Of a stretch of DNA of 64,000 nt, positions 1 through 13,290 are shown in pieces. The position numbers were made by a program, and so were the translations under genes. Within the stretch, counting starts at the first letter, position 1; each line of letters starts with the position of its first letter. The DNA comes from Sclerurus mexicanus (Eukaryota > Chordata > Aves > Passeriformes > Furnariidae), in contig VWZF01002255.1 of the NCBI GenBank assembly GCA_013396755.1, forward strand, positions 437,225-501,224. Reading direction: 5' to 3'. The notes below the pieces were generated by a model that saw only the letters and a list, made by a program, of their open reading frames with translations, was not told the DNA's origin and did not search any database.

Positions 1-3000
1 AATCAATTCTGTTTGGAGATATTATTGAAATTGTTTAACAGAATATAATTCCTGTTATGTTGTCGTTCTACCCTAAATTCCACAAAACCAACATAGGACA
101 AAACATGCTTGACTCCAAGCCTTTGGAGTTTAACCACATAGCAGGGAGATGAATCAAGTAGTTGCTACCTTTGCCTGTCCTCCTGCCAGAGATTGCCAAG
201 GCTACATCAATAAATCTCTGGTTAACCTCAATTTTTTAGTTATTCTAATTCTTGTTTTGCTTTGTTTAACCTGCCAGGGTGAAAAAAGCAAACCCAAAAC
301 CAAACCAAAGTAACCTGAATTTGGCAGTGGTTACTTCAGCCCTCAAACCTTCCTGTCAGAAAGCTGTTTGCAATTCAGTAATCATTCCTGGAAACTTGGG
401 CAACTTTTTGGAGAAGGCAAGTCTAGGCAGCTGCTACCATATCTCATGTCACTCATGAATCAGTATTTTCATTTGAATTTATTGTGCCTTCCCTGATGAA
501 TCCTGAACTTTGTGGGGCACTTCTTATACAGACTTAGGGAAAAGAGAGAAGGAGAAATTATGATAAAAGCTGCCAACCTTCTGCCTCCTAGTACAAAGAG
601 AGATTTATGCATGGTAAAGCACAATGTACTAAGGTAACATTAGAGGCACAAAATATTTCACAAAAAATGCGACTGTACCTCCTAATACTAATAAATTGTT
701 CAGAGAACAGACTACCCCAAAAAGTATTGAATAGAATTACCTTAAAAATGTAGATAGCATATGCATTTTGAATCAGCACATCTATAATTATAAATAGGTG
801 CATACATATATATATATGTGTTTATATATGTATGTTCTTTCTCTCTATATGTGTATATATATATGTTCTACAAATGCATGTTATATTTGCTTGCAAAGGA
901 TTTCTGCAAATTGACTGCATTTTATACACTGAATATTTTGCTGATGAAGTAATTTATTGTTAACCAGACAAGAAATAACTTTTTAATAAAAAATAGTATC
1001 AAACAAGCAACTGAAATAGAAAACCACCAACTGCCTGACAAAACAAAATGGCTTTTCCTTCCTCCCTCCCTTCCTCCCTACCTCTCGCCCTTCTTTCACA
1101 CATTTGAACAACTCACTCTAAAAAGACTGACAAGTAAAAAAAGAACTGAAAAGTTATCCATGACTTCATGCAATATGGGGAAAAGGAATTGTCTTATTCA
1201 AGTAGCTAACTTAGATACTACTATCAGGAGTTTAAAGGAAAAATGATTATATTACTTATTTATAAATGCCTGTTAATAAAATAAAATAGCTGTTTTATTC
1301 CCTCAGACTTTATTTTACTGGACAGATGTGGTTCTTTTTACTGCTACAAAAACAATAATCTTAATTTTATTCTAAAAATAAAGATCACTGTAAATTAAAC
1401 TACTGTCATATATGGAGTTGGTATAAGTACTCTGGCTGATTCCAACCAAAGTTGGATTGGAGCTCATAGGACCAAACACCGAAATGAAGCCAAAGAGCTT
1501 AAATACTAACAAGAAGACTTCCACTAAGTTACACATAACAAAAGGCTTTTGCCAGAAAAAACAGTAGAAGAAACGCACTATGGATCCTGGTGGCATTTGT
1601 GTCTCTATTCTTTACAGTCATATATGTAGTTTATAATATCGTGAAATCTGTGGTGAAATAAGTGGGACTTTGTATTCTTTGTTTGTGATTGCTACCTTTG
1701 GAAAAGTAAAAATAATAGAAAATCTGCATTCTGCCCAGGCTTTATTTTTTTAGGGTATTTGGCCTACAAATCTGTAGCTCTACCCTAGAGAAAAAGAACA
1801 ACTGCATGCCCTGGGCAAAGTCTTCCTTCACTGTGGTAATGAAGCTTAGAGGATTTCTATTAGTGTTCCTCCATGTGTACCATACACTTAGTACAGTATC
1901 ATGGATTGTTTGGTTTACTGATGGATCAAAACAGATTTCATGCAGCAAACAGCAACTATTTTGTGTCCTCCCTTTAAAATCCACAACTATTTCTGAAAAT
2001 TAACTTGCCAGATGTACCATTCTGAAGAGAAATTGGAATATATGTCTGTTTTTATTTTTTCCTGTTTTCTTCCCTGTGCAAGTGCCAAAAATTCATGTAA
2101 ACAGCTGTTTTTTAGTTGGAAAAAGACAATGTTTAAGGAAAATAGACTTAAAACCGTTATTTTTTTCTGTAAATTGCAGTGCTTCTTGGTATTTACAGGC
2201 AGAAAAGAGGTGGCTGTGTTCTGTCCCAGCCTGAATTCATAAACCTAACTTGATTGTCTTCTGAAGAATTTATGAATCATGGTTAATAATCAGCTTTAGG
2301 CCCTTCTGAGGGAAGATCACATTTTGAAGCTACAAAGGTCCACTAAATAGCCCACGGGAAATGACCCTGCATCCCATTAAATATAAAAACTTACTACTGT
2401 AGAACTCTATGTCAGAGGTAAAACATTTCAGCCTCTGCTCTCTTCAAGTGTCAGAGCTCTCTCTGCCTAAATGCTTTATTAAGATTGAAGAAACATACCA
2501 GATTCTTGCTTCTCAGGGAAAACTGTTTTCTTCTTCTTGAAAAAGTTTTTTTTTCCCCTTTTACTTTGGGGGAAAAGAAAACAAACCCTTTCTTTTCTTC
2601 CTTCCCATATATTCATTATGATCCACCTTTTTTTAAAGCACTTATCTTTCTTTTATCTATTTCAAATGCCTGTGGCAAACACCATAGTTGTCTTCTTTCT
2701 ATTCCAAGAATTCGCTGTAGTGTATGCTTTATCTTAGTTAGACCAGGTTGCTGTTTTTCTATTTAAATGGAAGATACGGATTGAAGGTCAGATGTGAAGG
2801 TCAAGGGAGTGGTTCTTAGTTTATTGTGTTTTTAGTCTTTGTGGGCCACTTTTTACTTGATGGAAGGCATAATCACAAGCATATTATTGAGAAATAAAGT
2901 GAAATTCAAATTTCCTTTAATAATCTATTTAAGTTTCCCAGGCTTAAGTGGTACCACGTCTGCTTTGCTGTCTCTTCAATCACAATGATGGTATTGGCCA

Positions 3001-3619
3001 CAATTTCAACAGAAAAAGTCATTTACAAACTTTTCTTCGTGTTAGTCCAATAATTTTGTAAGGAACATACATACAATGTATGTGAAAGTGAAAAAAGACA
3101 AAGAGAACAGATAGGCCTGCAGCTATTGAGTCCTACTGGGTGATTTAAGCAGTAATAACAACAAATTATGATAGCCTTATGGGTGTTAAAATTAATATTT
3201 TGCCTTTCTCTACTTATAAAGGCAAATTACCTTTAATTGTTATCAAATTATTTTCTGATGAAACCATTCTGACTTAAACCAATTTCCCACAGGCCTTTAT
3301 TATAAAAATTCTAGTCATACCTGATGGCTGTTCAGAAGGTCTTTAGACATTATATATTTGACACAATATAAATAGCACCCAAAAAGATATAACAGTTATA
3401 AAACCCAGCAGTGGTAGCAAGCTACCACCAGAAAGAAAAAGCAACAATTATATTAGCAATATAAAAAAGTTACTTTCAACCACTTGAGGTTTGACAAGAA
3501 TTTTCATCATGAGGAAAGAAAAATGGAATGAAAAAGGAGGAATGCAAATATTGCAAAGTCTGGAAAAGAAAATAATTACATTCTGATTCTAATATCTTAA
3601 AAATTCAAAGGAAGAAAAC
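1..3619. other. gene-free AT-rich unique DNA
   Basis: No gene is visible. Open frames reach only 93 codons, and those are T- or A-rich with no recognisable motif. Overlapping frames on both strands around 1742-2003 and 2485-2766 open because stop codons are locally rare, not because of a protein signal. A short CT-rich stretch lies near 1055-1090. I recognise no transposon family apart from the TA microsatellite listed separately. Confidence 0.7.
801..867. repeat. TA-rich microsatellite, two degenerate blocks
   Basis: Two (TA)n/(TATG)n blocks are separated by a short CT stretch (ttctttctctct). Both are interrupted by G, as expected for an old and decaying TA microsatellite. Confidence 0.85.
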
Positions 3620-3860
3620 TTTCTGGAAAGGAATCAGTGCGAGAGTCTTCAACAAATTAGACATGATCTTACAGTACTTTAACTACAAAAGCCAACAAAA
3701 CAATTTTGAACTGCCCACACAGGGATTTCATTTCTGAAAGTAGAGAAGTATAAACAGCTATCCTTTTACAACTGCAATGCAGCCTTACTTGGAATATTGC
3801 CTGCATTTATGGGTCCAAAGTGTAAGAAAAATGCTAAAAATTTCCAGGAATCTTAGGAAA
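3620..3860 (+). mobile_element. possible highly degraded CR1-type LINE remnant
   Basis: Around 3775-3825 the sequence 'ggaatattgcctgcatttatgggtcc' has the spacing and lettering of the CR1/L3 segment usually ending 'gaatactgtgtccagttctgggctcc', preceded by an appropriate A-rich stretch. I compared it with the family from memory only. The divergence is high, so this could be coincidence. Boundaries are guesses. Confidence 0.3.
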
Positions 3861-6800
3861 AAAGAAAGGAAAAATCCCTAATAAAAGTCATTAGGGAAAT
3901 GACACTAACATAGAAGAAAAAAAAAAAGCCCAGTGGAACTTCAGCTGAAAAAGACCTGTCAAGAAACCATTTATGCAACAGAAAAAGGAACCTCAGCTGT
4001 CTTGTGATGTTGTGGAATGTTTGTCTTTCGCCACAGAAGGCAGGGTCCATCTGCTCTGGAGATGTGCAGTTTTCCGAGAATCCTGTAAATCTTGTAAAAT
4101 ATGCAAGCACAAATGCTTATTTATAAGTCATTCCTCTCCATCCATCAGCTTTGTATGCTTTTCCCTTTTTTTTTTTTTTTGACACAGAAGTGAGCTTCAA
4201 TTATTTTTGAAGGGTGTGCTGGCTTTGCTCCAGTGAAGGGTCACCTATTTTTCCAGCCTGCAGGAACAATATATTATTTTTAAAAGGTCCAGATGCTAGA
4301 TGTTTGGGGAATAAATCCAAACCCTGTTTTGTTCTGTTCTATTCATGTCTCTTATATTACCAATATTTCGCATCAAAGTTCTACAATAATTGCTAGAGAG
4401 TGTCACACTCAAAATCTTGCCAAAACAAACATGAAAATACAGAAATTTACTGTTAAAATAGTTCAAAGTTAATATTTAAAATACTATAATACCAAAATAT
4501 TGAAATACTTCAATAAAATGAAGTCTAATGAAAAAAAAATCAGTGAATTGCAGTGAATAGAATTCAAAATATATTACAGACAAAATATTATATATACAAA
4601 TCTTTCAAGTGTGTTTTCTCTTTTCTATGACACTTTGCTCCTCCAAGATCCTAAGGCCAGTAGCTAAAATTTTGGGTAGGGAAGTTTTTACAGCAAGTCA
4701 TCATCGTTCTTAGTCTGTTGCCAGGAGCAGTTTGGTGGCAATGTTGATGATGCCATCCTCCTGATATTAATATAGGCTTACAGCAACTTCATGTGTTTAA
4801 TAACCTGCCCTACACCCTGCTCTATCTTTGTTGGTATGAAAGTCCAGGTTACATTCAAACTTATTATGTAGTTATGTTTTTTACATACATTGGATACTTA
4901 CTTGTTCTGTGCTTCCTTTGTTATGAACCATGTTTTACTAAGGTGACAGTCTTCTGGTGAGTAATATTTGGCCATGGGTCAGTTGCTTATAGTCCTGGAG
5001 TCTTCAGAGTCACCCTCTTCCTATATTTTCAGGACATCTGCTATCATTCCATGTCTTTATGCATCTAAGCTGCATTTTTTTCAATGGCAATGGACTCTTC
5101 ATTCCACATAAATATCTGTTATTACTGTGTATTAATTACAAAGTGTATAGAACGAAAACAACTGTTCAAAGTTAAGCTAAAGCTAAATCCAAGCAGATAA
5201 CTGTTACCTGATCATTAAGTAAGCTAAAACTACCACATGCTAAAACCAAATCTCCAGGCAGGCTAAGAGAAGTCCAGGTCCTGAGGTCTAAAAGAAGCCT
5301 GGGGGATCTCATAAGCAGTAACAACTCCACATTTACTGGGCTAAAAAGCTATATTAAATAGTATTGAAGGAGCTTCTCACAAGCATTGAGCACAAGAGTT
5401 CACAGTAGATATTGAGCAACAGTGTAATTATTGTGTCTCTTGGAGTGGTCAGTAAGTGACAGTATGAAATAGCCATGTGAGAGAGGAGAACAAGTATGGG
5501 AGTCTCTCCAGCTCCTTCTGGAGTATGATTTCTTGGAGACAAATCTGGTTTGATACAAGCAGCAGAAAGAACTGAACAAACTCACAAGTTTTTAAATCAT
5601 GTCTCCATGAAAAGCTCCTAGCATACTCAGCTTGTATTTATTTATTTAGGTCATTAGCTTGTATAAGGAAAAAAATGTGAATTGTTACTGCCCAGTAATT
5701 GCTCCAAAGAGATTTTGTTTTCTCATAACAGGAAGTTATGATCATTCAGACAGACTTGCCAGGAGTCTGATAAAATATGTACTTGTTCAGTCAAATCCTT
5801 GACTGCTGATTCAATGTCTTTGGAAACTCCTTGTGACAGCAAGAGTCTTACTAAACATATTTAAATGTATCTTGTGTGTGCAGATGGGTCCAGTGTATCC
5901 AACAACAGAAAAATAAAGCCATCTAAAGAGAATGGGGCACGTAACTTGAAAATGAATATTTAGTTGTTATTCAGTGCTCTACATTGCTAGGGTTTTTTTG
6001 TAAAATATTATCCACAATTCTACCTGTGGAAACTGATTCAGAAAATAATAAACATGTTGTACGGTGTCAATGTACTTCAAGATTTGATAAAGTTTTTGTG
6101 GCAAGCAGTAGGTTTTATCCTGAGCTATAAAAACCCAATAAGACAAAAACAATCACAAAATTTTCTGTGATTTTTCCTCTGATACAGGCCAATGAAACAA
6201 CTATAATATTTTATTTCATCCAGGAGAATGCCTGAAAGTGTTTGCCATGCTACCTTTGGCTAAAAATGTTCCTGCAGATTTCTTCTCCCCTTCTATTTAA
6301 GTTCAACAAGCATAGAATCTGTAGAAAGAAAATTGGAAAACTCATAACTAGCAAAATGATAAAGTATTGTTTTAAACATGTCCATGATGAAAGCATTTTT
6401 TTGGAAAGATTCAAGAGTTTTTTTCTATGTCAAAATAAGGTTTTTTTGTATATAAAATCACATTTTATGATTTATTTCCAAACACATTGAAGTGAACAGA
6501 AAGACCCTCAAATTTCCCACAGGTGAAGAAGAGGTGAAAGATTTTTCTTCGACCTATAAAAGCAGCTCCTTAACAGACATACAGCTTACTTATTTAGAAA
6601 AAAACTTGAATACAACTGCAAGAATAAAGTGAAGCTACTGAAACAAAAAATGTTTTCTACATAAAAGGTTATTTATAGATCTCACCTGGGATTAGATAAT
6701 AATTTCTTTCACATGTGAATCAAATGGAAGAAGAATGGAAAGTAATTAAAATATATTACATAGAAAGACAGAAGCTTAGAAACACATCTGCAGCCTACCT

Positions 6801-9021
6801 GTGTGGAAGATACAGAGAAAACTGACACAAAAAATGCCTATAAATGTGAACCAAGCAAGTAGCCACATGTTACTAGTGCAAAACATAACATCTGGATTTT
6901 TTTAACTACTTTAAAAATAAAAAGAAAATAAAAGTGAGAAGTGGTGGAGTGCAGTCTGGAGCTGCAATTCTGTATCTTATTTTGCTTAACTTCTCTTAGA
7001 TGTTACAAGAGAATGCTCTTCATTGCAATCCTGACAATGCCAATGAAGTTAATTATGCAAATAATACTTCAGGAATATAAATATATATATATATAAACAA
7101 ATATAGATAAATAAAATATATATTTATAAATAAATAAATAGACATAGAAATAAAACCTTCAGGAGTGCAACCGGTTGAAAAATCAGTATATTTTTAAACT
7201 TATCCACTGCTTCTGTAGGAAGAATTCTGGACATATAGAAGTAATTCTTTCTAAGAAGAGAGTAAACAACAAAGATTTCTTGATTTAGGGCTCTTTATGG
7301 TGACTGAATGATCAAGTCCCAGTTAGAGGAAACATTCTGGAAATATGCACAGTGTACCACTGTGGCTTGTTTGCTCTTTGACAGTTTTCAGAATGAGTCC
7401 ACAGTATCTGACTGGACTGCTCTAGTCAAGAGCATGGGAATCCTCTCTGCAAGTGGAGGCTACTTACACTTCTAAAAGAAGTTACCTAGTGGGAAGACAT
7501 TTTATTTTGCCAGAACATTAAGTAATGCAATATCACACTATGCCAAGCTATGCAAGCTCTGCAGCACAATGCTAACACAGAGATATGAATGCTTTTTTTA
7601 ATCAAATTTCCATTCTGTGCTAAGATTGGCATTTGGAAGCAGGCCAAACAATGAGACAGCTCCAGAGTGCAGGAAGTGGGTGGAAAAAAAATAAAAATCT
7701 ACAAATACTGGATATGCAGTGAGCAGTTTGGTGCGTTTTCTCACAAGATACACAAAATTAAGAAAAGGGGTTATCTCTCAGGTAATGATCCATAATTTTC
7801 ATACCTTATCTTTATTCTCTGTTTTTTTCCTTCATAGATATAACCTCTGGTACAGGAACTGTAAACTGAGAGTAAAAAAAAGGTATACACTGTTACTTCT
7901 CCTTTTCTCATAGCAGTAAAATTAAATAATAATATGCCCATTTGGCCCACATTCCACTTTGGTTTTTTCACCACGGTAAGGTTTAAAAGATTTTGAAATT
8001 CTCTGTACAGTAGTTTAGGTGTTCTGTTGATAGGAACAAACAGAGAAAATGTGTTTTATGTCAAATATGTGACATGTTTGATATTTTTAGGTTAATCTGT
8101 AGATAAAATAATTGTATTTAATCTGTTTTAATATAATAATGTCTTTATGATTCCTTGACTTTACATCAAGAAAGCATCTAATTTGTGAAGAAAAGTGAAA
8201 TGCTGTCTTGGTAAGGTTATTTTTTTATCAGAGTGTTTACAGCTACAATTACAATTTCTTTTCACACTACAGTGTAATGGTCACTAAGCAAATTTCTTTC
8301 ATAAGGTGCAATATCTTGTTCTTTGGCTGACAGCAGTAGCATCAGTGATAAAAACTACACCATATTAAATCTACACTGTTCCTATCAGAGATCTGTTCCT
8401 GTTTTCTAGGCCACTTCTTATGTCTAAACCAAAACATTAACTTTGTGGAGGCTTCTGGATCTACTGGCTCCACCAAAGTTCTGAGAGGTCTCACTTATCC
8501 CAGTCACCTTTGCAAATGGGGAAAACAAAGTTTTTGATAGGACCCAGCCTGGCCACAAGGTAGATGGAGGAATCCAGAAAAGCATTCTTAGTGGAGGTTA
8601 TCTTGAGCTGATACCAAATGATCTCCAGCCAAATATGTACTAATGAAGACAGAAGCCTACTGTAAATTAACACCACCTTCCTAAATATGTAAAGTGATAG
8701 TATATATACTTAAATATAATAATAGAGACAGAAAGGTTTGAAGTACATAAATGTTCAAATACACAGTAGGCACAACATACACCCCTTCGTTGGGCAGACC
8801 TCATAGCAAATTTGCCTGATCCATCCATGCCCCACAAGGAAAGAGGTTTCACTGTTCAGAAGATCCTCAGTTTAATTTTCTTTTTGTGGAGCAAAGATCC
8901 AGCCTCACAGGTTCAAAACACATTTTTGAGCCAGAAGGGCACACCTGTATGCTACTATTGACTGTTCTCATCTGGACATAGAAATAATAGTCTAATTATG
9001 ACTGCACCAATTGTGAGGCTG
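3861..9021. other. gene-free AT-rich unique DNA
   Basis: No gene is recognised. Open frames are at most 85 codons, and the ones at 3853-4182 overlap on both strands, a sign of chance. There is a 15-base T run at 4166-4180. Small A- or T-rich runs are common. Nothing else in the 5.2 kb looks like an exon, an RNA gene or a known repeat apart from the microsatellite at 7.1 kb. Confidence 0.65.
7074..7140. repeat. TA / TAAA microsatellite
   Basis: A (TA)n run of about 20 bases changes into ATAAA-type units and ends in TAAA TAAA TAAA TA. This is a compound AT-only simple repeat. Confidence 0.9.
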
Positions 9022-10052
9022 TGTCGGGTTAATCCTGTCTGGATGCCAGATGCCCACAAAAACTAATCTATTACTCCCCCCCTCAGCTGGTCAGGGCAGA
9101 GAAAATATAGCAAAAGGCTGGTGTGTCAAGATAAGGACAGGGAGAGATCACTCACTGATTACTACCATGGGAAAAACAGACCCTCACTTAGAGAAAGTTA
9201 ATATAATTTGTTACCAATTACCAATCAAATCTGAGTAGAGTAATGAAAAAAAATTAAAAAAAAAATCCTAAAAATAACTTCTCCCCACTCCTCCCTTCTT
9301 CCTGGGCTTATATTCACTTCTGATTTTCTCTACCTTCTCCCCCACAGCGGTGTAGGGGGATGGGGAATTTGGGCTGCATCACACTCTGCCTCTTCAGCTC
9401 CTTCCTCCTCAAGGGAAGGTCTTTTTACATTCTTCCTCTGCTACAGCATGGGCTCACTCCCATGGGAGACAAACCTTCATGAACCCAATGTGGGTCACTT
9501 CCATGGGATGCATTCCTTCTTGAGCAGGATGCTCCATCACACATCCCCCACATAGCCACAAGTCCTGCCAGCAAACCTGATCCAGCATAGGCTTCTCTCT
9601 GCACAAGATCATGGATCCTGCCAGTAGCATGTTCCAGTGCAGACTTCCCATGGGGTCAGAGCCTCCTTCAGGCACCCACCTGCTCTGGTGGTCCACTCCA
9701 CCGGCTGCAGGTGTATCTCTGCTCCACCAGGGACCTCCATGGGCTGCAGGGGGACAGCCTGCCTCATCATGGGCTGCAGGGTAAACTGCTTCAGCACACA
9801 GAGCACCTCCACCTTCTCTTTCTTCACTGACCTTGATGTCTGGTGACCGTGCTGTTCACATAATCTCACTCCACTCTTCATCTGAAGTTGCTTGTTTCCC
9901 CACCATCCCTTCTTAATCTGTTATCTGCCACAGGTTGGTGATGGGCTTGTCCTTGGCTGGCAGCAGGTTCACCTTGGAGTCAGCTGTCACTGGATCCACT
10001 GGATATAGGGGAAGCTTCTAGCAGCTTCTAGGCTTTAGCCACTCCTGTAGCT
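9022..10052 (-). mobile_element. endogenous-retrovirus-related (LTR-type) avian repeat, degraded
   Basis: This roughly 1.03 kb block is much richer in G+C than its surroundings. It runs from 'gtgtcgggttaatcc' to 'ggctttagccactcctgtag'. I recognise the order of segments from a widespread bird repeat: a CCCCCCTCAGC start, an AT-rich middle, then repeated 'catggg...tgc' units, the 'gatgggcttg...ttggctggcagcaggttc' segment and 'ggggaagcttctagcagcttct'. In the genomes where I know it, the family is written in the opposite orientation, hence minus strand. CATGGG occurs at 9447, 9461, 9502, 9649, 9738 and 9768, reflecting internal repetition. The overlapping frames at 9454-9881 are translations of this repeat, not intact genes. 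No gag, pol or env motif is visible. The exact family name and the LTR versus internal assignment are uncertain. Confidence 0.65.
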
Positions 10053-11639
10053 AGGGAACACTTGCATCAATTGTAAATGACCATGAAGATATTTATTGTA
10101 TAATGATATTATAATACAAGCAAATATTTGATAAATAAATATAAACATTGATTTATAATTTTGACATTTTTCTATAGTATGAAAGGACACCAGTGTGGGA
10201 GAAGTATTGAAGATATGGAGAACCCTGACAGAAATGGGCCTGACATTGTTTCATTTAGCAGGGCCATGCCTGCAAACTTCAGAAAGAAATGGCCATTGAT
10301 ATTATTTCATGCAAATAATATATATTTGTCTTTGTAAAGAAAATGAAGGACACAAATAAAAGACTATTATTTACTATTATTAACATAATATTACTAAGAA
10401 CAACATGTGGTCAAACTGATCATACCCTTTTTATTAGCACACATTTCAGAGATATCCCAAATTATCTTTTAGTCGGTTTCCTTATTAATTCAGCTAGAGA
10501 AGACACATCATTACAAGATTAAAATGGTATTATTATTGCTGGGTGAATATGAAGCTTACTGGAAACAATAGTTGTTGTGACAACAATCACTGAAAAAGAA
10601 AATTAAATATGTCTAAAAGTACTACTGATAAGGCTGTAGTCAGAATTTTCTTTTTTTAATCTACATTATAACAAGTGTTTTTTTTCCTTTCATGTTACTA
10701 AATCATATATATATTAGACTAAATTGCACAAACATTATTGCATTACTATAGTGCTTCACTTACTTGAAAGTGCAAAATATTTACAAATTTTCCAAATATG
10801 GTGTATCATGACTCTTGGAAATACTTAGCTACATGATTCATGAAAAAGAAAGTTGTTTTTAGCAGGTAAGAACAACACAGACAAAGAAGTATTTTGCAAT
10901 GCAAATAAAATGATGAAAAAAACAAACACTTCCATCAGCCTGACTGTAAAATCAGAAGACTGCAGAATATGATATGCATTAAGCATAATTATATACAAAT
11001 GCATACTTTGAAAATGAACATCAAAAGTGTGTTTATATTGCAGTGAAATTAAGCACATGCACCAGTTAATATTAATAACTTCCTTGTATATGAGTATGTT
11101 TTCATTTTAAGAGCACTTTACTGTGTAGTCTTTTCCACTGAGTTGGAATCTCTGTTACAGTTCTTACACCAAAACTATATGAGTAGAGCACTGTTGTGGG
11201 CAAAGAAGCTTTCCTAGCTTGTCTGCCACTGCCACTTCCAAATGGGATATTACAGAGTCATATATGTGATTCCATACAAAGTCCTATATGCACTGTTCTA
11301 GCTGACAGGCACTTGTGCAATTTGAGGAATACATGCATCAGAAAATGAAATAGAAATAAATCAGTGGGACAGTAAAGCAGAAGTTGAAAGCGGAGGAAAA
11401 TGAAGAAGGAAAGTTTCTCCATGATATAGAAAACTTGGAGTTAGATGCTAACAAACCATGTTTTTGGAAGCAGCCAATGATTCTGGACAACTAATGATTC
11501 CTGGGCCAAGCCATAAAAGAAACCTCCAAGGAGAAATAATTCTCCTGGTCCCAGGTTGGTTGATCAGAAAATGTCATAACACTTATCAAAAAAGAGCCAC
11601 TCTGCCTTACTAGATAGAACATACTTCATCTTAACAGTT
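10053..11639. other. gene-free AT-rich unique DNA
   Basis: Composition drops sharply back to AT-rich at 10.06 kb. The best open frame is 77 codons on the minus strand (10825-11058), with no recognisable domain. No repeat family, exon or RNA gene is recognised. Confidence 0.65.
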
Positions 11640-13290
11640 CTGTGTGAGTAGTAAGCTAAAAAACCTCTACTGTCTTGCAATATTTAAAAAGGTGAACAAC
11701 ATGAAAGTGAAAAAGTTACTTAAAATGAAACTAAAAGGAACACCTGAAAAAGTAAAATCTTCACTGGAAGATTGGAGCCTCATGTTGGAGACACAAAACA
11801 AATGCCTACATTTTCAAAAAAGGGAAAGAACAAAGGAAAGTCAGCCTGGGTAAACAGTGAGTTTGCCCAGTGAGTGAGGAAGTCTATTAAAACTAAACTA
11901 AAAAGTGATCCTTCAAAAATCTGAAGTTCAATCTGAATAAAGAAACCAGAAAAGAATGTAAACTTTGGTAACTTAAATGTAAAAATACAGTAAGGCCAGA
12001 CAAAAACAAAAAGTTAAAATCTTATAAGGTAAAATGAGTGTTTGGACGAGATGACAACATAGAATAAAACATGCCAAAAGACTAAATTACTATTTTGAAT
12101 TTTCCTCCATCAGTTATGTGTTTGATTTTTTTTAATTTTTTTTCTTAAGCCAGAACTGTTTTTCACAGAGAACACAAAAGAGAATACAAATATCACATTT
12201 AAATGTCAAGAGTAAAAGTACAGCACATAGTAAAACTTAACAAAATGAATGATTTTACATCATCAAAGCCAAACCATGCTTCCAAGAGCTCTGCTGAAAT
12301 TCAAGGAATAAATGTCTAAACTACAGACTGAAGTATGCAACTTTGTACTTAAAATTGCCTTTATACTGGAGGACTAGAAGGAAGATTACTCTAGAGATCC
12401 ACAGATCATTAATCTTTACTGGGAATGAAACTGATAGAAAATATGACAAAGTCTGGCACCTCTGCAGAGACTCTTAAGGAAATGAAGTAGCCATGGTATA
12501 AGAGGAAAGAGTCCAATCTGCATAAATAAATAACTATAAATTAAAAGACAGTGGAAAAAAAGGTGGGTTTTTTCATAGAGAAGTCACCAGTGAAGTTCTG
12601 AATAAACTATATGACAAAGGTTGCTGATTTATTTGGGATCTTAAAAAGAAAAGCTGGCTTCAGTCCTGAGATATTGGATGATAAACTGGAAGATCAAATT
12701 TAATGAAATGTGAAGTGGTGTGTATATGGAAAGACAGACCTAATTTTATGACAGGTTCTATAATGATGGGTTCTAAAATGACTGTTAACACTCAGGAATG
12801 AGATTATCAATTTCTATAGATAGCTTCACAAAATTATCGCTTCAGTGTTCAGTAAAAAGAAAAAACCTCAAATGTTAGAAACTAATAGGTAAAGAAGAGA
12901 AGAAAAGAGAGAAAATACAATCATTCAACTATATAAATATTCAGCACACCTGCATTTGAATGTTGTGTACGCCTGACCCTCTTCTCCTGAAGGAGAGGCA
13001 GTGGGAAAACAAAAATATGCAAAAAAAGCCCAAATGATGGCAGAGTATGGTATCTTCAAGAGTTTGGAACAGTTTTCAAGTGAGGAAATGCTAAATAAAC
13101 TAGCATGGTTTGAGCTAGACAGAAAGAAGGGTGATACAATGGCCTTTGTAAGTTCAGAAGTAGTGCAGTGTAGAGACCACATCCCCTTCGGTCCTAGAAC
13201 TATCTGCAATAAAACTGTGGAGGTTTGAGCAAACCAGCAAGTGATAGCTTCAAATTCCCACACAACATGAAAATCAGTGGGAGTAACAGC
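11640..13290 (+). mobile_element. ancient CR1/L3-type LINE, reverse-transcriptase and C-terminal region relic
   Basis: The best-supported part is 12370-13230. From memory, the order matches CR1/L3 LINEs. First comes the 'tacagaccaatta' segment of the RT region (about 12390-12430). Next is a stretch like 'aaaagacagtggaaaaaaaggt...cagtgaagtt' (12540-12600), then 'aaatttaatg..atgtgaagtggtg' (12697-12720). After that come 'ataatgatgggttctaaaatg' and 'ctgttaacactcaggaa' (12760-12800), and finally the A-rich 'tcagtgttcagtaaaaag...atgttagaaactaatagg' (12842-12890). Upstream, 'agtcagcctgggtaaacag' near 11840 fits an earlier part of the same element, so it may begin near 11.64 kb. Stops and indels occur throughout and it cannot be active. 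The 112-codon minus-strand frame at 12925-13263 and the 75-codon plus-strand frame at 13001-13228 fall inside it and are by-products. End points are approximate. Confidence 0.65.

Noticed and set aside
7770..7800. Donor-like CTCAG|GTAATG
   Set aside because: No acceptor and open segment upstream fit an exon, and the donor is weaker than the one at 16301.
9454..9881. Tryptophan/methionine/glycine-rich overlapping frames
   Set aside because: They translate the repetitive interior of the LTR-type relic. No retroviral protein motif is present.
12925..13263. 112-codon minus-strand frame and the 75-codon plus-strand frame opposite it
   Set aside because: Both lie in the tail of the ancient CR1/L3 relic. 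The openings are by-products of LINE sequence.
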